DNA of 64,000 nucleotides from Oceanipulchritudo sp049975345 (lineage in GTDB: Bacteria; Verrucomicrobiota; Verrucomicrobiia; Opitutales; Oceanipulchritudinaceae): contig JBNGDP010000003.1 in NCBI GenBank assembly GCA_049975345.1, positions 1 to 64,000 on the forward strand. The letters are read 5' to 3'. Positions 41,030 to 50,227 of the stretch are shown here, in pieces. The translations under genes were made by a program, and so were the position numbers. How positions within the stretch are numbered: position 1 is the first letter of the stretch; every line of letters starts with the position of its first letter. The notes below the pieces were generated by a model. That model worked only from the letters and a program-made list of their open reading frames with translations, was not told where the DNA came from and searched no databases.

Positions 41030-44005
41030 CTACAATCCGGGAGCGAGGGCGACGCGGAATCCGATGGAATTGCGGCGGGTGGAGCCGGGGGCGCCCTCGC
41101 GGGCGGCGGAGCGGACCCGGTCGGCGGAATCGCGCCAGCTGCCTCCCCGAACGGTGTGGCCCCGGCCGCTCTCAAGGTTGACGGGATTGATTTTGCGGCC
41201 GCCTGGATGGCGGTCCCAGAAGCGGTCAAGGACCCATTCCCCGACATTTCCGTGGACGTCATGGAGGCCGAAACCATTTTCGGGAAAGGACCCGACCGGG
41301 AGGGTGCCGTACCGTTCATCGGACCGTCCGGCGGCTTCGCCCGGGGAGTAGGATCCATGAAAATTGCCCATGGAGGGATCGGCCTCCGAGCCGAAGGAGA
41401 AGGGGGTGCGCGTGCCGGCACGAGCGGCGTATTCCCATTCCGCCTCGGTGGGAAGCCGGTAGACGTAACCCTCCGGTAGACGACCGGCCTTTTCCTCAAA
41501 CTCGGTGAGGCGGCGGCAGAACGTGAGGGCCTCCTCGTGCGTCACGGAATCGACCGGCCTGCGGGGATCGCCGGTGAACTGGCTGGGATTTTCCCCGGTA
41601 ACGCGCTGGTAGAGGTCCTGCGTGACCTCGTGGATGCCGATCCAGTATCCCTTGTCGAGGCGGACGCTGGTCAGGGAGTCCTCGTTGGGGAGACGGCGGA
41701 ATTCGTTGACCGGACTGCCCATGGAGAAATTACCGGGCTCGATCCAGGTCATGGGCAGATTGAAGTACGGGGTGGACCAGTCCTCTCCCGGGACGGGCCC
41801 CGGAATGGGCTTGAGGGGGATTTCCCAATCCCGCCGCTCGTTGGGCCGGCCCTTGATATGCTGGACCACGGTCAGGTAATCGCGGACGGAGGCCTCGACC
41901 TTGACGGAGCGGTTGGCGGGGACCGGAAGATATCCCTGTTCGTTCAATTCAGTCCTTACCCCGTCCACCTCGAAGCTGGCGATGGCGCCGTCGGGAAGGA
42001 CCGGGGTCAGGCGGACGGGCCGTGGCTGGAGGGTGAGGGTGATCTCGGCTGTCTCCCGGTCCCGGACCAGGACCGTCTCGCGGACGGGTTTATAATCTGG
42101 ATGGACCAATTCGACGGCATGGGATCCCGCCGGAAGTTCCAGGCGGTCAACCTCCTGGGCCGGTCGCAAGGCGCCATCGATATCGAGCATCACCTCCCAC
42201 AAGTCGGGGGGGTCGGGCATGGAGAGATCGATCCGGTAGGAAAGGATTCCGATCTTGGGCTCGAGCTCTCCGGTATCCATGGCAAGGCTCTCTCCCCTGG
42301 AGAACTCGATTTCCCGGCGGACAGGGCGGAATCCCTCCTTCTCCACACGCAGAAAAAGCGTTCTCCCGGTGGGCAGGTCATTGAGTTTCAGGGGGGTCAG
42401 GCCAAGAAGGGATCCGTCGACATAAACCGATGCCCCGTCGGGTTGTGAGGTGACAACCAGTTCGGTCGGACGCGGGGGCTGCTCCAGCGTGACCTCCGCG
42501 GTTCCCCGGATCATGCGCAGCGGTCCGGTGATGGCCGGCACCAGGCCCTCATGCAGGCCGACAATCTGATGGATCCCGCGCAGGAGGCGGTCCTCGACAA
42601 GAAGACCGCCGGGCTCGAGGATTGTTCCGAGGTACAAAAGGAAGCTTTCGTCCTGCAGGGCGTAGACCTCGGTCCCGACGACCCCGCCCACCCGAAGGGA
42701 GATGAAATCAGGATCCAGACGGATCTTCCGGCGAACCGGGTCGGAGGACCGCAACTCGATCACTTCGGAAACACGTTTGTGCCGTGGGGCGAACACCTGG
42801 ACGGTGTAGCGGCCCTTGGCCCCGCGCAGGAACAGCGGCTCTCCCCGGGGGCTGAAACGACCGCTCTGCGGGCCGCGGATATGCACCACCGCGTCAAAGG
42901 GGGAAACGTTGAAAATGAGGTTGGCCTGGCCGGGGTCCAAAACCCGGCGAATCGGCTTATTCTCGATCCCCGTCTCAAAGTCCGAGAAGATGATGCCGTG
43001 GAAAAGGGAGGCGGTGCCGATCGTGAGCAGGCCGGCCAGTCCCAGCAGCAGGAGCCGGATAAAGAGCAGATGCCGCATGCTGAAGCGGTTTTCCAAGGCC
43101 TGCGGCAAGGGGATCCGGTGGAGGGTGCGGAACATCTGCCTACCGTCCGGGCGCCGGGTATCCATCAACTCGTCGATGTTCTCGAGGTCGCGCAGGAAAG
43201 CCTTGTAATTGGGGAAACGGTCGGCCGGTTTGGGCTCCAGGCAACGGCTGATAAAGAAATCCCATCCGTCGTCGATTTCCTTCCGGGCTTTGGTCGGCGT
43301 GGCCCAGCGACGCTCCGGCTTGGTCCCGGTGAGCATGAAATAGGCGCACATCCCGATGCAGTAGAAATCGCTCCGCAGGTCCCGCGACTTGAAGTTGCGG
43401 ATCTCCGGGCTGAGGATTTCCAGCGCGGAAAAGCTGCGCTTCTTGTCGATTGTCACAGGCAGGACGGCCCCGCTGACGAAGCGCTCGAAACACTCGTACT
43501 GGATGGATTGGAAAAGCCCGATTCCCGCCATGCGTAATTCCCCGTCCTCATTGATGAAGAGAAAATCCGGGGTCAGGAAATAATGGCCCTGGCCGATTCT
43601 GGAGGCCTCCTCGAGCCCCCTGGCGATGGCGCCGAGGCAATCCCGGACCCGCTCCTCCGGGAGGGGTTCCTTGCGGGCGAGGATGACATCGCTGAGCGAC
43701 CGGTAGCTGCCGGCGGGATACTGGATGACGAAGTTGCCGCTGATGCGCTGGTACTCGACCGGTACCATGGCCGGCCCGCGCTGCAGCTTTTTCTGCTGTT
43801 CAAGGGCCTCCTTGTAGCGCTGCTCGAAGCGCGCGTCGGCACGCAGCAGGGCTTCCGGGAGGATATGCAGCAGCACGGATTCGTGCTTCAGCTTGTGGGT
43901 GGCGATGAAAAAACTGCCAAGGATGCTGTTGGAGAGGGTTTGCCGCAGGATATAGGGCCCGATGGTTTCCCCTTCCTTCGGCAATTGGATGAATTCAGCA
44001 AGCAT
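41030..44005 (-). CDS. Pseudokinase - transmembrane - PEGA - FGE-like fusion protein
   Basis: The 991-residue protein has four parts. Residues 1-290 are a serine/threonine-kinase-like domain in which the HRD loop is degraded (YFLTPDFLFINEDG) and DFG is replaced by AGIG, although the activation/APE region (ALEILSPEIRNFKSRDLRSD) and CLEPKPADRFPNY are kept; it is probably a pseudokinase. A membrane helix follows near 325-350 (LLFIRLLLLGLAGLLTIG). Extracytoplasmic PEGA-type beta-sandwiches come next (VVTSQPDGASVYVDGSLLG). A C-terminal FGE/SUMF1-like domain (about 770-991) carries WIEPGNFSMGSP, YRLPTEAEWEYAARAGT, GNVGEWVLD and GFRVALAP. The FGE cysteines are missing (RGGSWRDSADRVRSAARE). It lies about 80 bp before pduL on the same strand. 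Confidence 0.8.
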   Translation of the reverse strand: MLAEFIQLPKEGETIGPYILRQTLSNSILGSFFIATHKLKHESVLLHILPEALLRADARFEQRYKEALEQQKKLQRGPAMVPVEYQRISGNFVIQYPAGSYRSLSDVILARKEPLPEERVRDCLGAIARGLEEASRIGQGHYFLTPDFLFINEDGELRMAGIGLFQSIQYECFERFVSGAVLPVTIDKKRSFSALEILSPEIRNFKSRDLRSDFYCIGMCAYFMLTGTKPERRWATPTKARKEIDDGWDFFISRCLEPKPADRFPNYKAFLRDLENIDELMDTRRPDGRQMFRTLHRIPLPQALENRFSMRHLLFIRLLLLGLAGLLTIGTASLFHGIIFSDFETGIENKPIRRVLDPGQANLIFNVSPFDAVVHIRGPQSGRFSPRGEPLFLRGAKGRYTVQVFAPRHKRVSEVIELRSSDPVRRKIRLDPDFISLRVGGVVGTEVYALQDESFLLYLGTILEPGGLLVEDRLLRGIHQIVGLHEGLVPAITGPLRMIRGTAEVTLEQPPRPTELVVTSQPDGASVYVDGSLLGLTPLKLNDLPTGRTLFLRVEKEGFRPVRREIEFSRGESLAMDTGELEPKIGILSYRIDLSMPDPPDLWEVMLDIDGALRPAQEVDRLELPAGSHAVELVHPDYKPVRETVLVRDRETAEITLTLQPRPVRLTPVLPDGAIASFEVDGVRTELNEQGYLPVPANRSVKVEASVRDYLTVVQHIKGRPNERRDWEIPLKPIPGPVPGEDWSTPYFNLPMTWIEPGNFSMGSPVNEFRRLPNEDSLTSVRLDKGYWIGIHEVTQDLYQRVTGENPSQFTGDPRRPVDSVTHEEALTFCRRLTEFEEKAGRLPEGYVYRLPTEAEWEYAARAGTRTPFSFGSEADPSMGNFHGSYSPGEAAGRSDERYGTLPVGSFPENGFGLHDVHGNVGEWVLDRFWDRHPGGRKINPVNLESGRGHTVRGGSWRDSADRVRSAAREGAPGSTRRNSIGFRVALAPGL

Positions 44006-44023
44006 GGGCGTTCGGGGGCTAGT

Positions 44024-44869
44024 TCAGGATGATTTCCCACGGATTTCAACCGGAAAGGGCGAGGTGGCGCTTCCGGTGTAAACGGTCATGTGCGGGAAGG
44101 GGATCTCGATGCCCTCCTCGTCAAAGCGCTCCTTGATGTCCTTCAGGATGCTGTTGCGCAGGTTCAGGTAATTGGATTTCTCAAACCACAGGCCGAAGCG
44201 AATCTGCAGGGCGCTGTCGCCGAAATTGTTGAAGAGCAGCAACGGCTCGGGATCATCCAGGGCGTAGGGGTTCGCGCCGGCCAGTTCGCGCAGGATCTCC
44301 ATCACCCGCCCGACGTCTTCCTTGTAAGCGACGCCGATGTCCAGATCCATCCGCCGGATCGGGTACCGGGTGACAGTGGTCACCGGATTCTTGATCATTG
44401 ACTCGTTGGGAATGCGCACGAAGAGGTTGTCCAGGGTCCGGATCTTGATCGAAAGCAGGTCAATGGATTCAACCACCCCGAGAATGTCATTCACCCGGAT
44501 GAGGTCGCCGATCTGGAAGGGCTTCTCGCCGATCAGGAAGAGCCCGCTGATGAGATTGCTCAGGCTGGTCTGGGCCGCGAACCCGATGGCCAGGGTGGCG
44601 ACCCCAGCCGTGGCAAGCAGTCCGGTCAGGTCGAACCCCAGTTCCAACAGGATCGAAACCAGGATGATGACCGAACCGATGTAAAAGACGAGTTTGCGCA
44701 GCAGGACCGAATAATGCGCCGACTGCCGGTTGCGCAGGAGCCGCCCGATGGCAAAGGAAACGGCGTAAAGCAGGCAAAGGGAGAAAAGAACAAAGACAAC
44801 CAGGCGGAATACCCGCACGAATTCCGGGGTGTTCCAGATACTGTTCCAGTCGATGGCTCCAAGGATCAT
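44024..44869 (-). CDS. MscS-type small-conductance mechanosensitive channel
   Basis: This roughly 280-residue channel has three or four N-terminal membrane helices (VFRLVVFVLFSLCLLYAVSF; LVFYIGSVIILVSILLELGF). The MscS pore and beta domain follow: ATAGVATLAIGFAAQTSLSN, LISGLFLIGEKPFQIGD, LFVRIPNESMIKNPV. It releases solutes on hypo-osmotic shock. I use the ATG at 44869; a TTG nine bases earlier overlaps the stop of the upstream gene. Confidence 0.93.
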   Translation of the reverse strand: MILGAIDWNSIWNTPEFVRVFRLVVFVLFSLCLLYAVSFAIGRLLRNRQSAHYSVLLRKLVFYIGSVIILVSILLELGFDLTGLLATAGVATLAIGFAAQTSLSNLISGLFLIGEKPFQIGDLIRVNDILGVVESIDLLSIKIRTLDNLFVRIPNESMIKNPVTTVTRYPIRRMDLDIGVAYKEDVGRVMEILRELAGANPYALDDPEPLLLFNNFGDSALQIRFGLWFEKSNYLNLRNSILKDIKERFDEEGIEIPFPHMTVYTGSATSPFPVEIRGKSS

Positions 44870-44874
44870 GACAA

Positions 44875-45681
44875 TCAACGGGTTAAGACAAGATCGCGGC
44901 TGAAGCCACCCCCGAAGGTAAGGCGGTGCAGCCCCTTTTCCTCACGCTTTTGCGGTTTTGTGATTTCAATCAGCCCCTCCTCGAAGGACGGCTGCCGTCC
45001 GGAATAGCGGATCGTGGCGCTCTTGAAGAGCCCCTCGTGATGGATGTGGACGACACTGCTCCACAGATGGCTGGCTCCGCAGTAGAGGCCGACGTAGCCG
45101 GGACGAAGGCAAAGTTTCTCGAGGTGCAGCATTTCCTCGGAGCGGTTATGGATTTCCAGCGGGCAGACGATGTCGTGCGGTTTTGGATCCAGGGCTGCGA
45201 GGTTGATGCTCGCAAGGGTGGGAAGGGAATAACATAAGTCGCCCACGGTGGGGCTTCCGAACCAGGTGTCCGAGAGCACGCGGGAGGAGACGGTGCCCAT
45301 GACGAGGTCCTCCTTCCCGCGCTGCAGAACGATCTCGATGAAAACCGGGATGAGGGCGAAAAAGGTTCCGGATTCCCTCGGGGGAATGGCCACGGGATGT
45401 TCCGGCTTCACCATCAGGGGCCGGTCCGGCACGGCCGGCCGCAGGGAAAATTCCCTGGGCGCCTGCTCAAAGAGCATGTTGGTCCATGCCAGTTCGTGGG
45501 GGACGACATCCTCCGGCACCTGCGCGAGATCCATGATCGTGGAGGGTTCCCCGTGCTCGACCGCAAACCCCCATTCCTTGTCCGCACGCGCCAGCCAGAG
45601 GCGCAGAGGGCCCAGGCGGGCCAGGGTCACACGGTCCTCCCCGATCCGCCGAACCGACCAGAATTGCTGCAGGCTTCTCAT
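44875..45681 (-). CDS. DUF432-like hypothetical protein next to mscS
   Basis: The likely start is the ATG at 45681 (MRSLQQFWSVRRIGEDRVTL), giving 268 residues; the longer frame adds low-complexity sequence that overlaps the upstream coaC-like gene. The protein is soluble and beta-rich, with RPLMVKPEHPVAIPPRESGT, FFALIPVFIEIVLQ and PLEIHNRSEEMLHLEKLCL. It resembles the DUF432 group, which I recall as a neighbour of MscS channels, but I cannot verify this. It ends beside the mscS start, so translational coupling is probable. Confidence 0.6.
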   Translation of the reverse strand: MRSLQQFWSVRRIGEDRVTLARLGPLRLWLARADKEWGFAVEHGEPSTIMDLAQVPEDVVPHELAWTNMLFEQAPREFSLRPAVPDRPLMVKPEHPVAIPPRESGTFFALIPVFIEIVLQRGKEDLVMGTVSSRVLSDTWFGSPTVGDLCYSLPTLASINLAALDPKPHDIVCPLEIHNRSEEMLHLEKLCLRPGYVGLYCGASHLWSSVVHIHHEGLFKSATIRYSGRQPSFEEGLIEITKPQKREEKGLHRLTFGGGFSRDLVLTR

Positions 45682-46226
45682 TTCCGTTTTTTCAGGATTT
45701 CCCCGATCCGTTGATAGACCTGATCCACGGCGGCGAGCCTGCCCTTGCCCTCGTATCCGCAGGCCAGCATGCCCTCCTGTGTCTCCACCAGATGGTGCCC
45801 ACGGCCCTCGAGGATTTTCAGGTTTTCCACAGTGGCGGGATGGGCCAGCATCTTCCCGTTCATCGCGGGGGCGATGAGAACCGGTGCCAGCGTGGCCAGG
45901 TAGATGTTGCAGAGCAGGTTCGGAGCAAGTCCCCGGGCAAGGCACGCGATGGTATTCGCGGTGGCTGGCACGACCGCCAGCAGGTCGGCGGAATCAGCCA
46001 GTTCGATATGCCCGGGCTGCCAGTTGTTTTCCTCCGCCCACAGGTCGACCGCCACCGGATGCCGGCTCAGCGTCTTCAAGGTGATCGGGGCGACGATCCG
46101 CGTGGCCGCCTCGGTCATGACAACCCGCACTTCGGCCCCGGCCTGTACCAGCAGGCTGGTCAAATCCGCAGCCTTGTAAGCCGCGATCGATCCGGTCACC
46201 CCCAGTACAATACGCTTACCCTTCAT
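45678..46226 (-). CDS. coaC: Phosphopantothenoylcysteine decarboxylase-type flavoprotein (CoaC half)
   Basis: Starting at the ATG at 46226 the protein has 182 residues and begins KGKRIVLGVTGSIAAYKAAD, the FMN-binding start of the HFCD family. HIELADSADLLAVVPATANT and the PAMNxxM clamp (LIAPAMNGKMLAHPAT) plus LACGYEGKGR are the CoaC active-site features. It decarboxylates phosphopantothenoylcysteine in coenzyme A synthesis. The CoaB synthetase half normally fused to it is absent and not nearby. The start lies inside the end of the RDD gene. Confidence 0.85.
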   Translation of the reverse strand: MKGKRIVLGVTGSIAAYKAADLTSLLVQAGAEVRVVMTEAATRIVAPITLKTLSRHPVAVDLWAEENNWQPGHIELADSADLLAVVPATANTIACLARGLAPNLLCNIYLATLAPVLIAPAMNGKMLAHPATVENLKILEGRGHHLVETQEGMLACGYEGKGRLAAVDQVYQRIGEILKKRK

Positions 46227-46779
46227 TGGGAGCCGTGCCCTTGTCATGGTGGATGACATAGGAATCCGCGATGAAATCGTGCAGCCCGCGCTTGCGGCGG
46301 GTGAAGGCCACGACCAGGCAGCTGACCAGGAGAAGCGCGCTCAGGGCATACGAGACGTAGTACAGCAACTCGTTGGCCTGCTGGAAGGCCATTGCCTGCT
46401 CCGGATCAAAGGGGGAGATCCCCTGTTGGATCATCTTCACCTGCAGGAGGATGTTCGGAATCGCCGGCAGGATGAACACCCCCGCCCGGACAAAGCCGCC
46501 CGCGAGGCCGAGGAGCTGCCCGTGCGCGTTGATGACCCGCAGGCCGATGGCCAGCTTGCCGGCGGTCCCCCCCAGCAGTCCCTCGAGGACCGGCTTGTAG
46601 AGGATTGTCGGGAGGACCATCAGGAGGTAGGCGCCGACGGATTTCATGAAAAGGGCCCCGACGGAAAAGACCGCCAGGATGAGCATGTCGATCAAGGAAG
46701 CGGCCACCCGGATCCAGAATCCGGCGGGGCGGGTTTCCTCAATATCGAAGTTTTGCGCTGCCAGGTGTTTCTCCAACAT
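46216..46779 (-). CDS. RDD-family membrane protein
   Basis: The 187-residue protein has an RDD domain: GFWIRVAASLIDMLILAVFS, a second helix (YLLMVLPTILYKPVLEGLLG), GGTAGKLAIGLRVINAHG and two further helices. RDD proteins are small membrane proteins, some acting as ion transporters; the function here is unknown. It is the first gene of a four-gene minus-strand group (RDD, coaC-like, DUF432-like, mscS) with overlapping ends. Confidence 0.88.
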   Translation of the reverse strand: MLEKHLAAQNFDIEETRPAGFWIRVAASLIDMLILAVFSVGALFMKSVGAYLLMVLPTILYKPVLEGLLGGTAGKLAIGLRVINAHGQLLGLAGGFVRAGVFILPAIPNILLQVKMIQQGISPFDPEQAMAFQQANELLYYVSYALSALLLVSCLVVAFTRRKRGLHDFIADSYVIHHDKGTAPNEG

Positions 46780-46852
46780 GGGACCGAGTTAAAGGGATTT
46801 GGGCACCGGTGAAAACAATAATCAGCCTCGGGGGGCGTAAATCTCCCAATCC

Positions 46853-46881
46853 TTGACAGTCCCGTAGCCTTGCGCGAATCT
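46853..46881 (+). promoter_or_regulatory. Candidate leuA promoter
   Basis: A perfect TTGACA (46853-46858) is followed after 17 bases by a weak -10 (GAATCT, 46876-46881). The leuA ATG is at 46896. No leader peptide or T-box is visible in the short space. Confidence 0.35.
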
Positions 46882-46895
46882 CGAAGTTTCAGCTC

Positions 46896-48566
46896 ATGCA
46901 AAAGCATCCGATAACAAAATACGTCCCCTGCCCGCTGGTCGACCTTCCGGATCGCCAGTGGCCCAACCGGCGTATCGGGAAGGCACCGGTCTGGTGCTCC
47001 GTTGATTTGCGGGACGGCAACCAGGCCCTGCCCATCCCCATGACCGTCGATGAGAAGGTGGAGCTGTTCACCCACCTGGTGGAGATCGGTTTCAAGGAAA
47101 TCGAGGTGGGGTTCCCCAGCGCCTCGGAAACGGAATTCCGCTTTCTTCGCCGGTTGATCGAGGAAAACCTGATTCCGGATGACGTGGCCGTGCAATGCCT
47201 GGTGCAGTGCCGGGAGCACCTGCTGCGCCGGACCTTCGAGGCCATTGACGGGGCGAGGAACGCCATTGTGCATTTCTACAACAGCACCAATCCGCTGCAG
47301 CGACGGGTAACCTTCAACCTGGACAAGGAGGCTATCAAGGATATCGCCGTCCAGGCCGCCGGGCTGTGCATGGAGTTGCGCAAGACCACTTCCTGCGAAC
47401 ATGTCCGGTTCCAGTATTCCCCGGAAAGCTTCTCCGACACGGAGCTGGATTACTCCCTCGACGTCTGCGAGGCCGTCAAGGCGGTCATCCAGCCAACCCC
47501 GGACAATCCGCTGATCCTGAATCTGCCGGCCACGGTCGAGCTCTTCACCCCGAATGTGCATGCCGACCAGATCGAATGGTTCGGCCGGAACATTTCCGGA
47601 CGCGACACCGTCCTGATCAGCCTGCACACCCACAACGACCGCGGGACCGGCGTGGCCGCCACCGAACTCGGACTGATGGCCGGAGCCGACCGGGTGGAGG
47701 GAACCCTCTTTGGCAACGGCGAGCGCACGGGCAACCTGGACATCGTCACCGTCGCCCTCAACATGTACACCCAGGGGGTGGATCCCGGGCTGGATTTCAG
47801 CGACCTTCCCCGGACCCGGGCGATTTACGAGAAAACCACCCGCATGGGGGTGCACGAGCGCCATCCCTACGGGGGTGATCTGGTCTTCACCGCCTTCAGC
47901 GGCTCCCACCAGGACGCCATCAAGAAGGGGATGGATGCGCAGCGGAAGGCCGAATCGCCCCGCTGGCAGGTACCCTACCTCCCGATCGACTGCGAGGATA
48001 TCGGCCGCACCTACCAGGCCATCATCCGCATCAACAGCCAGAGCGGCAAGGGCGGCGTGGCCTACGTGCTGGAACGCACCTACGGGATTGAAATGCCCAA
48101 GCGCATGCATCCGGAATTCGGGAACGTCGTCACCGCCCTGGCGGACCGGGAAAGCGCCGAGCTCAACAGCCTGCAGATCTGGGAGGCCTTTCAAAAGGAA
48201 TACATTGACCGCAGGGAGCCCCTGGAACTGATCGACTATGATATCGACCACAAGCCGCAGGACGTGCACAAGGTCCACATGGAGGCGAAGATCCGCTTCG
48301 AGAACCGTGAAATGGTCATCAACGGCCGGGGCAACGGGCCCATCGCCGCCTTTGTCAATGCCCTCGACAATGCCGGGTTGAAGGATTTCAACCTGCAGAA
48401 TTATTCCCAGCACGCGATCGCCCGCGGAAGCGCCGCCGACGCCGTCAGTTTCGTCGAGATCCAGCGCGGCACCGACAGGTTCTCCTTCTGGGGGGCCAGT
48501 ATCGATTCCAATGTCGAGAACGGCGGGTTGATGGCCCTTGTCAGCGCCTTCAACCGCTCGCGCTGA
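46896..48566 (+). CDS. leuA: 2-isopropylmalate synthase (long form)
   Basis: The 556-residue enzyme catalyses the first step of leucine synthesis from 2-oxoisovalerate and acetyl-CoA. The length and N-terminus (PNRRIGKAPVWCSVDLRDGN) fit the long LeuA form seen in actinobacteria and yeast. The HMGL-like TIM barrel is marked by LRDGNQALP, GFKEIEVGFPSASETEF, SLHTHNDRGTGVAATELGLM and the metal-binding GNGERTGNLDIV. A C-terminal regulatory LeuA dimer domain (about 430-556) includes GNGPIAAFVNALDNAG. It is monocistronic. Confidence 0.95.
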   Translation: MQKHPITKYVPCPLVDLPDRQWPNRRIGKAPVWCSVDLRDGNQALPIPMTVDEKVELFTHLVEIGFKEIEVGFPSASETEFRFLRRLIEENLIPDDVAVQCLVQCREHLLRRTFEAIDGARNAIVHFYNSTNPLQRRVTFNLDKEAIKDIAVQAAGLCMELRKTTSCEHVRFQYSPESFSDTELDYSLDVCEAVKAVIQPTPDNPLILNLPATVELFTPNVHADQIEWFGRNISGRDTVLISLHTHNDRGTGVAATELGLMAGADRVEGTLFGNGERTGNLDIVTVALNMYTQGVDPGLDFSDLPRTRAIYEKTTRMGVHERHPYGGDLVFTAFSGSHQDAIKKGMDAQRKAESPRWQVPYLPIDCEDIGRTYQAIIRINSQSGKGGVAYVLERTYGIEMPKRMHPEFGNVVTALADRESAELNSLQIWEAFQKEYIDRREPLELIDYDIDHKPQDVHKVHMEAKIRFENREMVINGRGNGPIAAFVNALDNAGLKDFNLQNYSQHAIARGSAADAVSFVEIQRGTDRFSFWGASIDSNVENGGLMALVSAFNRSR

Positions 48567-48581
48567 TCCAACCCGTGCGGC

Positions 48582-49430
48582 CTACGCGCGGTTGCGGAAG
48601 GCACGCATGAGCAGGCTTTGCAGGAGATAACCGGCGCCGGCAATGAGGATGATGGTGGGCCCGACCGGCCAATCCCCCGTGAAACTGACCATCATCCCGG
48701 CGGTGACAAAGACCAGGGTCAGCAGGCTGGCCAGCGTCATCATGGCCCCCAGTGAACGCACATGCTGTCCGGCCATGGCGGCGGGAATGGTCAGCAGGGC
48801 CACGACCAGCACCACCCCCACCACGGAAACGAGAAGGACCACCGTTACCGCGATCAGGCAAAGCAGCAGCGTGTAGTAACGCCCCACGCGGATTCCCCGC
48901 AGCCGGGCCTGCTCCTCGTCAAAACAAAGGGCCTGCAGGCGGTTGTAGCCGAACAGCATGACCAGGACGAGGACGGCATCCATCAGCGCCACCAGCAGCA
49001 GGTCGGTGCGGGAAAGGATGAGAATGTTGCCGAACAGGTAGCTCATCGGGTCGACAAAACCGGGGGTCCTCGCGATAAAGACGAGGCCGGCCGCCATCCC
49101 CGTGGCCCAGACCGCGCCGATGACGCTGTCCTCCCTTTCAAAGCCCGTGCTCCGTATCCAGGAGATCACGACCGCGGCGAGGAGGGCCGCGGCGAGGGCC
49201 CCGAGAAGCGGGTGCAGCCAGGCAAGGTCGTGCACGCGCTGGAAATAGAGGGCGGCCCCGATCCCCCCGAGCACGGCGTGGGAGATCGCCCCCGCCACGT
49301 AGCTGATCCGTTTCACCACGACGAGACTGCCGGTCATGCCGAAGGCAAGGCTGGCCAAAAGCCCCATCAGAAGGGCCGAGCGAAGGAAGCCGATGTCGGG
49401 ATCCGTCAGGACTTCGAGGAATTCACTCAT
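48582..49430 (-). CDS. znuB: Zinc/manganese ABC transporter permease (ZnuB-like)
   Basis: I use the ATG at 49430, giving 282 residues; the longer frame reads into the ATPase gene. It is an ABC-3 family permease with eight or nine helices, including FLRSALLMGLLASLAFGMTG, VVKRISYVAGAISHAVLGG and VVGVVLVVALLTIPAAMAGQ. The start overlaps the ATPase gene by eight bases. It forms a transporter with the two upstream genes. Confidence 0.93.
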   Translation of the reverse strand: MSEFLEVLTDPDIGFLRSALLMGLLASLAFGMTGSLVVVKRISYVAGAISHAVLGGIGAALYFQRVHDLAWLHPLLGALAAALLAAVVISWIRSTGFEREDSVIGAVWATGMAAGLVFIARTPGFVDPMSYLFGNILILSRTDLLLVALMDAVLVLVMLFGYNRLQALCFDEEQARLRGIRVGRYYTLLLCLIAVTVVLLVSVVGVVLVVALLTIPAAMAGQHVRSLGAMMTLASLLTLVFVTAGMMVSFTGDWPVGPTIILIAGAGYLLQSLLMRAFRNRA

Positions 49431-50208
49431 CGCGCCCCTCCGCGGTCTCCCCTCCGTGACCATGCCCGTGCGCGTGCCCGTGATGGTCGTGGAGGACGGC
49501 CTGCACCGGTTCCCCGTACAAGCGCTGGATGTCCCTGTCCCCCGGTTTGCCGACGGGATGGATCTCCGCGGTCCGGTTGATGCACAGCACTTCATCGACC
49601 AGTCCGGAAACGAAGGACGCGTCATGCGAGACCAGAAGGATGGTCATCCGGTTGTGCAGGGATTGGAGGTGCTCCAGGAGTTTGGCCTCGATGTGGGCGT
49701 CGACCATCGCCGTGGGCTCGTCGAGGAGCAGGATCTCCGGGTCGTTGACGAGGGCGCGGGCGATCAGCACGCGTTGTTTCATCCCCCCGGAAAGGTTGAT
49801 GTACCGTTCCCGGCGCTTGTCCCACAAGCCGACCTCTTCAAGGGCGCGCCGGGTGGCCAGGCGGTCGGCCCGGCGGTAGAACCCGATTCCCTTTCCACCG
49901 AGGCGCCCCATGCGGACGATTCCCTCGATGTCGATCGGGAAGAGCGGGTCGATCTGCACATACTGGGGCATGTAGCCCACCCGCATGCGAGCCCGTCGGG
50001 GATCGGTGCCAAGGATCCGGACCTCCCCGGAAACCGGCTTCACCAGGCCCAGAAGAACTTTCAGGAGGGTGCTTTTGCCGCCCCCGTTGGGACCCACCAC
50101 GCAGAGGGTCGTCCGTTCCGCCAGCTCGAAGCTCACATCCTCCAAAACGGTGACGGATCCGTACCGGACCACAAGATTGCGGCAATCAATGACGGGATTC
50201 ACACTCAC
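49423..50208 (-). CDS. znuC: Zinc/manganese ABC transporter ATP-binding protein (ZnuC-like)
   Basis: The 261-residue ATPase has Walker A GPNGGGKSTLLK, Q-loop YMPQY, signature LSGGMKQRVLIARAL, Walker B ILLLDEPTAMVD and the H-loop LLVSHD. A His-rich tail (HDHHGHAHGHGHGG) suggests zinc binding. The start is GTG. It is the middle gene of the znuA-znuC-znuB unit. Confidence 0.95.
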   Translation of the reverse strand: MSVNPVIDCRNLVVRYGSVTVLEDVSFELAERTTLCVVGPNGGGKSTLLKVLLGLVKPVSGEVRILGTDPRRARMRVGYMPQYVQIDPLFPIDIEGIVRMGRLGGKGIGFYRRADRLATRRALEEVGLWDKRRERYINLSGGMKQRVLIARALVNDPEILLLDEPTAMVDAHIEAKLLEHLQSLHNRMTILLVSHDASFVSGLVDEVLCINRTAEIHPVGKPGDRDIQRLYGEPVQAVLHDHHGHAHGHGHGGETAEGRDE

Positions 50209-50227
50209 AATACAGGTCGGTCAAGGC

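Noticed and set aside
46692..48413. Minus-strand open frame (573 codons) opposite leuA
   Set aside because: It overlaps a certain leuA gene completely and has no motif.
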